Below, one piece after another: positions 17,506 through 23,707 of a stretch of DNA of 37,091 nt (its first letter is position 1; the number at the start of each line of letters is the position of its first letter). Origin of the DNA: an uncultured Prevotellaceae bacterium (GTDB lineage: Bacteria; Bacteroidota; Bacteroidia; Bacteroidales; Bacteroidaceae). The stretch covers positions 712-37,802 of the forward strand of contig CADCDY010000012.1 in the NCBI GenBank assembly GCA_902800245.1. Reading direction: 5' to 3'. The notes beneath the pieces are model-generated. The model ran no database searches. It worked only from the letters and a program-made list of their open reading frames with translations, and had not been told where the DNA came from. Position numbers and translations under genes: made by a program.

Positions 17506-18594
17506 TTACTGCAAGCGGCGGGAGGCATTGTAGTATGCCTGATAGGAACTGAAACCCGACTCCTGAGCGGCAAGGTCCTTCGTGGAGGTTTTGTTCTGCT
17601 GCATATAGCGTTCGTAATGGTCCAGACGCAGGCGGTTGACGTAGTTGAAGAATCCTCCGAAGCGTTCCTTGAAGGTGCGCGACACGTAGGTGCGGTTGGT
17701 GGCGCAGTATTCCACCACTTGGTCAATCTTCAGGTGGGGATTCAGATAGCCTTTCTGCTCGTCGACATATTCCTCAATTTTCTTGGCAATCTCATCCATG
17801 CGCTCCTCCATGAGCACGTGTTCGCGAACCTCCGTCTCGGCATCGGCCTCCGTCTCGGCATCAATGTTTTGTGACAGGATGACTCCACGTCGCCAGACGG
17901 GCATGACCGTCAGCAAGAGGATGACGTTGAACACCGACAGGGGCAGCAGCATGCAGGCCAGCACCGTGGGATTGTCGGTGAGGAATGCAGGCCACAGGAA
18001 CGGTGTCAGGATTACTGGCGACAGCCACACACGCTGGGCATAGGCCAGCGGGAAGTCGTCGGGATTGGAGTAGTTGTCGTCGCGGGCCTCGGCAATACAT
18101 CCCCACACCTTCCACATGGAAAACAGGCAGTAAGGTATGGACAGCAGGCTGACAGCCAGCACTATCCACTGCTGCATCTCGATGCCTTTGGCACTGAGCA
18201 CCTCGCCCGGCACCCATGCATTGATGACGAGCGGCGTCATTGCAATGATGATGAATATGGCAAAGACCCAACTGATGTTCTTCCACCGGTTCCGCTGCTT
18301 CACAGTGCCGAAAAACATGAACATGAGCACGCCGCAATAGAAATAATAGGTGGCAGGGAAATACGACTTCACCAGCAGCCACGCCGACGGACTGGTGGGG
18401 TCGAAAACGTATGGCAGAAGCAATGTGGCCATTGAATAGATGATGATCTGCAGTTTTCTGTCGGGCCAGATGTAGGACCTATTCTTCTTGGGCTGCTGAC
18501 AGGTATGGAACGTCCTCATAGCTGAAAACAACCAGCAGGTAACGATGTAAACCGCCATCGAGATGCCATACCAATAATATGTCTTGTCAATCAT
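17506..18594 (-). CDS. Multi-span membrane AraC-family regulator
   Basis: A 362-residue protein. The first 230 or so residues carry about six to seven hydrophobic spans (for example YGISMAVYIVTCWLF, YYFYCGVLMFMFFG, WVFAIFIIIAMTPLVI, LACMLLPLSVFNVILLLTV). An acidic linker (AETEADAETE) leads to a C-terminal AraC domain with two helix-turn-helix units (LKIDQVVEYCATNRTYVSRT; STKDLAAQESGFSSYQAYYN). The layout suggests a membrane-held sensor that binds DNA directly. It is divergent from the LruC lipoprotein gene, which is a plausible target. It ends convergently with rsgA, 47 bases apart, with only a weak 5-bp hairpin at 17463-17475 between them. Confidence 0.88.
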   Translation of the reverse strand: MIDKTYYWYGISMAVYIVTCWLFSAMRTFHTCQQPKKNRSYIWPDRKLQIIIYSMATLLLPYVFDPTSPSAWLLVKSYFPATYYFYCGVLMFMFFGTVKQRNRWKNISWVFAIFIIIAMTPLVINAWVPGEVLSAKGIEMQQWIVLAVSLLSIPYCLFSMWKVWGCIAEARDDNYSNPDDFPLAYAQRVWLSPVILTPFLWPAFLTDNPTVLACMLLPLSVFNVILLLTVMPVWRRGVILSQNIDAETEADAETEVREHVLMEERMDEIAKKIEEYVDEQKGYLNPHLKIDQVVEYCATNRTYVSRTFKERFGGFFNYVNRLRLDHYERYMQQNKTSTKDLAAQESGFSSYQAYYNASRRLQ

Positions 18595-18625
18595 TGATGT
18601 GTTGGATTAATTTATATTTTCGCTG

Positions 18626-18633
18626 CAAAATTA
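18626..18633 (-). promoter_or_regulatory. -7 box for the membrane AraC regulator
   Basis: TAATTTTG on the minus strand at 18633-18626, about 32 bases before the start codon. A TTTG lies 23 bases further upstream, longer than the usual spacer. Confidence 0.5.
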
Positions 18634-18728
18634 CAAATAATCCGTAAAATAAACATCAAAATCAGTCAATTTTTACCGATTTATATATTTATTGCTTGAT
18701 TTTTATCTATCGTTTGGGGGGAAAGGTG

Positions 18729-18736
18729 TAATTTTG
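18729..18736 (+). promoter_or_regulatory. -7 box for the LruC lipoprotein gene
   Basis: TAATTTTG at 18729-18736, about 64 bases before the start. A clear -33 box at the right distance is missing, which would fit a need for an activator. The AT-rich 18634-18728 between the divergent genes holds no other feature I can name. Confidence 0.5.
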
Positions 18737-18799
18737 CCACCAAATTCAACGAGTGTATAATTTACCATTAAAAATTAATTAAATAATAATGTATTAGTT

Positions 18800-20929
18800 A
18801 TGAAAAAGTTAACTATGATGCTGCTGACGCTGATGTCAGTAATGATGTTTTCGTGTAAGGACAAGGACCTGTACGATCCCAACGCACCGAAGCCAGGAGA
18901 GGAACAGAAAGTGGCCAACACCTTCGACTTCTCAACCGTTCAGAATGTAATGCTGACTGTGGACTACTCGGCATTCAACACCCATGGACCGGTATTCTTC
19001 AGTATTTATCACGAGAATCCCTTCGTTGGTGAAGGTGAGGACGAACACCTGAACGAGAACATCAAACCCATTTACGAGGACTATACGGACAAGAACGGAC
19101 GTTTCAGCCAGGCCGTCGAACTGCCTGCCTACGCCAAGCATCTGTATGTGGTGACGGGTAATTTCTTTGTGACCGAACAGCTGATGGAGACTGACGTACA
19201 GAATGGTGCCGCCAAGGCCGCAGCCACGTCTGCCGGCACTCGCGCTGCCCGCCGTGCTGTCACACGCAGAGGAGCACAGACCAACGATGTTTCAAGAATG
19301 CCACAGCTCTCGTACAACGTCGACGACAACGGTAATAAGGTCGGCGAGCGCGTCTATAAGGACTGGCAGACGCCCCTTGGCACTTGGGATGACAGGAGCG
19401 GAGCTCCCAGCTACCTCATTGACAAGAGCAAGGTCAAAAAAGAGCTCATCTTCAGCGACGATGAGATGGAAGGTCTGTATGCTACCGTGAGTCAGGTACT
19501 GAATGCCAACAAGGCCTGCAAGAAGACTTACCGCGACCATGAGGATCTAGTGCTGGACAAGGCCTCAGAGGTAACCATCACCATGCTTGGTGGCAGCACC
19601 TGCTGGAACAGTTCGCTGGGATACTACTATTATGAGGCTGGCAAGGAGCCCACCAAGCAGGAAGACCTGAACATCATCATGCTGTTCCCCAACACACAGG
19701 ACGGCAACTGGGCGAGATTCGACAGCCGCAAAAACGACTATAACGGCAACATCGGCGTCAACCGCGGCGATGCCATTCAACTGATGTACTATCCCAACAT
19801 TGCCAGCGCTGACACGACCGGAGCTACCACCATATTCCCTGCTAACACCAAGATCGGTTTCATCCTGAAGAGCCACGGATGGGGCATGCAGGGTGAGGAC
19901 TACGTCATCAAGGGATTCGCGGAAAACGACCGAAAGTATAACGTGTGGGGCGCATCAACACCAAATCTGTCATACTGCAAGGTACCCGCAGGATATGAGA
20001 ACAAGAAATCGCCTTACCAGTATCCCAACCCCGATGGCGACAGCCGCTCGGCGAAGTTTGCCTACCAGACCGTCAATGGTGACAAGTATGCCATTGTCTC
20101 CTTCGAGGATGCCTGCAACGACGAGGACTACGACGACGTGGTCTTCGCACTTAAACCCGTCAATGCCTTCAAACCGCTGCCCGAGATTGATTCCGAGCGC
20201 GTCGTCACCGAGGGCGTCTATGCCTTCGAGGACCTGTGGCCTGCCCAGGGCGACTACGACATGAACGACGTGGTGGTCGATTTCAAGCACGAGCGTGAAC
20301 TGACGCGCAACAATACCAACGAGAATTTCAGGAACATTTATCAGACGTTCTACCTCACCACCTATCAAAACTACGTCACACTGGTCAGCGGACTGGCCTT
20401 GAAGCTGGACACCAAGAAAAAGCCCACCAGTATCACGATGAGAAAGATTACAAGCGGCTCAGACGACAACGTGCAAGTGACGTTTGAAAACGACGGCAGC
20501 ATCTATTACCTCACCAACGACGTCACGGCAGAACTCGGAACGACATACATCCTGGAGCTCTACTACAAAGATGGAGCGACGAACGAAGAGCTGGCGTCCG
20601 TAGAGCCTTTCATCTTCCGCAAGGAGAATAACGATCAGGAGTGGGAGGTACACATCCCCTACGAGGCACCTACTGCCAAGATGGACTTCAAATATTTCGG
20701 CACAGGCGACGACGCCTCGAAGCCGAGCAACGACGTCTTCTTTGTCCGTAGCGGCAATTATCCCTTTGCCTTCTATCTCGCTGGCGTAAACATCGACGCG
20801 TTCAAGAACACTCTCCTGCTCAGAGCGAACGAGAGCAAGAAAATCGACCAGCTCTATCCCGACTTCATCCAGTGGAGCACGTCGAAGGGCGTCGAGAAAA
20901 AACAATGGTATCTCTCACCCGCAAGGTGA
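18800..20929 (+). CDS. LruC-domain lipoprotein
   Basis: A 709-residue surface-type lipoprotein. Signal MKKLTMMLLTLMSVMMFSC with Cys19 as the lipid site. The middle contains an acidic motif YAIVSFEDACNDEDYDDVVF of the DUF4114 type (about residues 428-450), and the next domain opens with YAFEDLWPAQGDYDMNDVVV, the mark of LruC/DUF4842 proteins; both acidic loops may bind calcium. An Ala/Arg-rich insert (about residues 137-160) has a more GC-rich base composition than its surroundings. Its role is unknown; family members are cell-surface lipoproteins. It has its own -7 box and is divergent from a membrane AraC regulator. Confidence 0.88.
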   Translation: MKKLTMMLLTLMSVMMFSCKDKDLYDPNAPKPGEEQKVANTFDFSTVQNVMLTVDYSAFNTHGPVFFSIYHENPFVGEGEDEHLNENIKPIYEDYTDKNGRFSQAVELPAYAKHLYVVTGNFFVTEQLMETDVQNGAAKAAATSAGTRAARRAVTRRGAQTNDVSRMPQLSYNVDDNGNKVGERVYKDWQTPLGTWDDRSGAPSYLIDKSKVKKELIFSDDEMEGLYATVSQVLNANKACKKTYRDHEDLVLDKASEVTITMLGGSTCWNSSLGYYYYEAGKEPTKQEDLNIIMLFPNTQDGNWARFDSRKNDYNGNIGVNRGDAIQLMYYPNIASADTTGATTIFPANTKIGFILKSHGWGMQGEDYVIKGFAENDRKYNVWGASTPNLSYCKVPAGYENKKSPYQYPNPDGDSRSAKFAYQTVNGDKYAIVSFEDACNDEDYDDVVFALKPVNAFKPLPEIDSERVVTEGVYAFEDLWPAQGDYDMNDVVVDFKHERELTRNNTNENFRNIYQTFYLTTYQNYVTLVSGLALKLDTKKKPTSITMRKITSGSDDNVQVTFENDGSIYYLTNDVTAELGTTYILELYYKDGATNEELASVEPFIFRKENNDQEWEVHIPYEAPTAKMDFKYFGTGDDASKPSNDVFFVRSGNYPFAFYLAGVNIDAFKNTLLLRANESKKIDQLYPDFIQWSTSKGVEKKQWYLSPAR

Positions 20930-20951
20930 TAATACAATAAAAGTTAGGGTT

Positions 20952-21002
20952 TTAAACTGTTATCTCGCCACTGCCGTAGCAACGGTGGTGGCGATTGTCT
21001 TT
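20952..21002 (-). pseudogene. Relic or inverted copy of the 3' end of mnmA, forming a hairpin
   Basis: Read on the minus strand this gives KDNRHHRCYGSGEITV and a stop. The end of MnmA at 23647-23694 reads YDNRHHRCYGSGEITI and a stop, with the stop in the same place. Codon differences are nearly all synonymous third-base changes, which points to descent from a functional coding copy. The same stretch folds as a hairpin (20965-20976 with 20983-20994), so it may also act as a terminator for either flanking gene. No longer mnmA homology is visible upstream. Confidence 0.7.
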
Positions 21003-21184
21003 TACATGGGAGGTAATTTACGGACAGCGAGGACCGTAAAGGTACTTGAGACAATGCCTACGATGAGCACTGTGATAATGAACGGCGTAACACCCATGAC
21101 ACCTGAAAAGAATAATACTACCAGCATTGCCATAAGCATCAACTCAAATGCCACGATTAATAATAATGCTTTCTTCCTATTCAT
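21002..21184 (-). CDS. Small two-span membrane protein
   Basis: A 60-residue protein beginning MNRKKALLLIVAFE, with two hydrophobic segments (about residues 6-26 and 32-53) separated by the short loop SGVMGV, and a basic end (RKLPPM). It overlaps the ribbon-helix-helix gene by 8 bases, so the two are translationally linked. I do not recognise a family. It may be a partner or anchor for the SPFH protein two genes upstream. The start at 21184 gives a basic N-terminus directly before the first span; the longer open frame upstream overlaps the neighbour and is poor in sense. Confidence 0.7.
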   Translation of the reverse strand: MNRKKALLLIVAFELMLMAMLVVLFFSGVMGVTPFIITVLIVGIVSSTFTVLAVRKLPPM

Positions 21185-21374
21185 TGTTTCCTTCGTTTTG
21201 TGGTTGTTGGTTTTTCTTTTTTGGCAGGCGCTTGGCTTTGCGAAGGGCCTCGGTGATGACCCACTGCAATTGGCCGTTGGTGCTGCGGAACTCGTCCGCA
21301 GCCCAGGCCTCAATTGCGTTCATCGTTTCCGCGTCCACGCGCAAGATGAAACTTTTGGTTGTCTTCTCAGCCAT
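21177..21374 (-). CDS. Arc-like ribbon-helix-helix protein
   Basis: A 65-residue protein. The strand SFILRVDAE and two helices (ETMNAIEAWAADEF, and GQLQWVITEALRKAKR) match the Arc/MetJ ribbon-helix-helix fold, which binds DNA as a dimer. The tail is basic and then rich in Gln/Asn (LPKKKNQQPQNEGNNE). It lies 52 bases after the SPFH gene and overlaps the small membrane protein gene by 8 bases. It may regulate its own operon, or be an antitoxin-like or membrane-tethered factor. The fold call is good; the function is an inference. Confidence 0.8.
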   Translation of the reverse strand: MAEKTTKSFILRVDAETMNAIEAWAADEFRSTNGQLQWVITEALRKAKRLPKKKNQQPQNEGNNE

Positions 21375-21426
21375 AACGTCTTACATTTCCCTGCTTTCTA
21401 CATTGGCCATTTTCCATCAGACAAGT

Positions 21427-22413
21427 TTAATGGTTCAGCGTTCCTGTGTTTACTACGGGCTGGGCTGAGTCGTCGCCACAGAGTACCACTAACAGATTGC
21501 TGACCATAGCGGCCTTTTTATCGTCGTCCAGCTCTACGACATCCTCGTTAGAGAGTTTGTCAAGAGCCATCTTAACCATCGAAACAGCACCCTCGACAAT
21601 TTTCTCGCGAGCGGTGATGATAGCTGAAGCCTGCTGGCGACGCAGCATGACAGCAGCAATTTCAGGAGCGTAAGCCAGATAGTTGATGCGGGCCTCGACC
21701 ACCTCGATGCCTGCCAAAGCCAGACGCTCGTTCAGTTTCTCTTCCAGCTGGTCGTTGATCTCGTCACCACCACCGCGCAGGGTGAGATTGTCGCTCTGAC
21801 AATCGGTGCTCACCGTTGTCTTATCCTCGTCGTCGTAGGCATACTGACCAGCCACCTGACGCAGGGCAGCATCGCTCTGCACACGCACGAAGCGCTCGAG
21901 GGCATTCATGATGGAGCGCATGTCGGTACCCACGGAATTGGGGGCAGAAGCCATCGTCTGCGTGTCCACCTCGAACAAAGCCTTATACGTATCCTTCAGT
22001 TTCCACACCAACACCAGACCAATCATCACGGGGTTACCCGTCTTGTCGTTCACCTTGATGGGCTCTGCGTCGAGGTTACGGGCGCGGAGGCTGACCTTCT
22101 TGGTACTATAAAGAGGGTTGATCCAGAAGAAACCTGTCTTCGAGAACGTGCCGTCATATTTACCGAACCATGTAGCTACGCGAGCCTCGTTGGGTTCGAG
22201 CATCATGTGGCCACACCACATAAAGATGTTGACAACGAGCAGCAGAATGCCACCACCCAGCAACCAACCACCATCGCCACCGTCAGACTCGTCGAGCAGG
22301 ATAATGCTGAACACAATTGTTACGATAGACAATACCAGAATCAGAAAGTTGACGAACAACATCAGGAATCCGTTCATCACCCAACCTTTGAATGCAAATT
22401 CTTTTGTTTCCAT
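21427..22413 (-). CDS. SPFH/band-7 domain membrane protein
   Basis: A 328-residue protein. Two N-terminal membrane segments (about residues 13-35 and 45-65) precede the SPFH domain, which begins at [19 protein letters not shown] and includes [20 protein letters not shown] and the helical part [35 protein letters not shown] proteins form large membrane ring or raft-like assemblies that often modulate proteases or membrane domains. I start at the ATG at 22413 ([10 protein letters not shown]); the upstream TTG is unlikely. First gene of a three-gene minus-strand unit, divergent from mnmA. Confidence 0.9.
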   Translation of the reverse strand: METKEFAFKGWVMNGFLMLFVNFLILVLSIVTIVFSIILLDESDGGDGGWLLGGGILLLVVNIFMWCGHMMLEPNEARVATWFGKYDGTFSKTGFFWINPLYSTKKVSLRARNLDAEPIKVNDKTGNPVMIGLVLVWKLKDTYKALFEVDTQTMASAPNSVGTDMRSIMNALERFVRVQSDAALRQVAGQYAYDDEDKTTVSTDCQSDNLTLRGGGDEINDQLEEKLNERLALAGIEVVEARINYLAYAPEIAAVMLRRQQASAIITAREKIVEGAVSMVKMALDKLSNEDVVELDDDKKAAMVSNLLVVLCGDDSAQPVVNTGTLNH

Positions 22414-22457
22414 AATTTTCAATGTTTAATATGCATGATGATATCAATTTGATATCG

Positions 22458-22487
22458 CAAAGATATGAGTTATTTTTCATTCGACAA
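22458..22487 (-). promoter_or_regulatory. Promoter of the SPFH operon
   Basis: TTG at 22487-22485 and TATCTTTG at 22465-22458 on the minus strand, 19 bases apart, about 45 bases before the ATG. Confidence 0.65.
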
Positions 22488-22516
22488 TGGATTTGCACTA
22501 ATATTTAAGTATCTTT

Positions 22517-22547
22517 AACTATGAACTATGAACTATGAACTATGAAC
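22517..22547 (+). repeat. Heptamer tandem repeat in the mnmA promoter
   Basis: AACTATG is repeated four times without a mismatch at 22517-22544, plus AAC. It fills the region where the -33 box and spacer of the mnmA promoter should lie. Confidence 0.9.
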
Positions 22548-22553
22548 TTTTCG

Positions 22554-22561
22554 TACCTTTG
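22554..22561 (+). promoter_or_regulatory. mnmA -7 box, nearly on top of the start codon
   Basis: TACCTTTG at 22554-22561 ends five bases before the ATG at 22567. Transcription would begin at or next to the start codon, so the mRNA may be leaderless. Confidence 0.6.
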
Positions 22562-22566
22562 CACCC

Positions 22567-23694
22567 ATGAACGTCAAAGAAATAGAAAACAAGCGTATCG
22601 CTGTGCTGCTTTCGGGCGGTGTCGATTCGAGCGTGGTGCTCTACGAATTGGTGCGTCAGGGCCTGCATCCGGACTGCTTTTACATCAAGATAGGTCCTGA
22701 GGAGGAAGAGGAGTGGGACTGCTCCAGCGAAGAGGATTTGGAGATGGCCATAGCCGTGTCGCACAAGTATGGGTGTAAGTTGGAGGTCATAGACTGCCAC
22801 CGCGAATATTGGGACCAGGTAACGACGTACACGATGAATAAGGTACGCGCGGGCATGACGCCGAATCCCGACGTGATGTGCAACCGACTGATCAAGTTTG
22901 GTGCCTTTCACGAGAAACGCGGCCACGACTACGACCTCATCGCCACAGGCCACTATGCCACGACTGAAGAAGAAGCCATTGGCAATTGGCCGTTAGCAAT
23001 TAGCCAAAAGCCAAAAGCCCAAAGCCAAAAGCTAAAATGGCTCTGCACCAGTCCTGACCCCGTGAAGGACCAGACTGACTTTCTCGCTCAGATTTATGAC
23101 TGGCAGTTGGCGAAGGCCTTGTTTCCTATTGGTCACATGATGAAGGACGAGGTACGTGTGATAGCCGAGCGCGAACACTTGGTCAACGCCAAGCGTAAGG
23201 ACTCGCAAGGCATCTGTTTCTTGGGGAAAATCAATTACAACGACTATCTGCGCCGCTATTTAGGCGAATTGCCTGGCGACGTGGTGGAACTGGAAACGGG
23301 CAAGAAGATAGGTCAGCACAAAGGCCATTGGTTCCACACTATCGGTCAGCGCAAGGGCATGGGGCTGGGCGGTGGTCCTTGGTTCGTCATCAAGAAAGAC
23401 ATCGAGCAGAACATCGTCTATGTGTCTCACGGCTACGATCCTGCGACAGCCTACAAGCAGGATTTTCCTATCATGGACTTTCATAGCATCAACGGACAAC
23501 TGCCCCCAACGGATATCACGCTGAAGATTCGCCACACACCCGAATACCTGCCTGCCAAATTGGAAAATTTGGGTGAAGGCCGTTATATGGTTCATGCCGA
23601 TGCGCCCATTCATGGTGTCGCCCCAGGCCAGTTCTGCGTCGTTTACGACAATCGCCACCACCGTTGCTACGGTAGTGGCGAAATCACTATCTAA
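22567..23694 (+). CDS. mnmA: tRNA-specific 2-thiouridylase MnmA
   Basis: A 375-residue ATP-dependent enzyme that puts the 2-thio group on U34 of tRNA(Lys/Glu/Gln). The PP-loop SGGVDSSVV is near the start; the two catalytic cysteines are Cys105 (NPDVMCNRLIKFG) and Cys217 (DSQGICFLGK). GQRKGMGLGGGPWFV and the C-terminal beta-barrel follow, ending YGSGEITI. Between ATGHYA and KDQTDFL it carries an extra segment of about 20 residues (137-158) encoded by an interspersed repeat. No other Met precedes the PP-loop, so the start is fixed despite the lack of a leader. It ends 13 bases from the convergent CotH gene. Confidence 0.95.
   Translation: MNVKEIENKRIAVLLSGGVDSSVVLYELVRQGLHPDCFYIKIGPEEEEEWDCSSEEDLEMAIAVSHKYGCKLEVIDCHREYWDQVTTYTMNKVRAGMTPNPDVMCNRLIKFGAFHEKRGHDYDLIATGHYATTEEEAIGNWPLAISQKPKAQSQKLKWLCTSPDPVKDQTDFLAQIYDWQLAKALFPIGHMMKDEVRVIAEREHLVNAKRKDSQGICFLGKINYNDYLRRYLGELPGDVVELETGKKIGQHKGHWFHTIGQRKGMGLGGGPWFVIKKDIEQNIVYVSHGYDPATAYKQDFPIMDFHSINGQLPPTDITLKIRHTPEYLPAKLENLGEGRYMVHADAPIHGVAPGQFCVVYDNRHHRCYGSGEITI
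22975..23040 (+). repeat. Interspersed repeat translated in frame within mnmA
   Basis: The DNA is a run of AGCCAAAAGC, AGCCCAAAGCC and GTTAGCAATTAG-like units, the reverse complement in style of the frr-rsgA spacer repeat. It encodes LAISQKPKAQSQKLK and keeps the reading frame. It lies in a loop between two conserved MnmA motifs. Confidence 0.75.
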
Positions 23695-23707
23695 GTTCAA
23701 ACCTATT

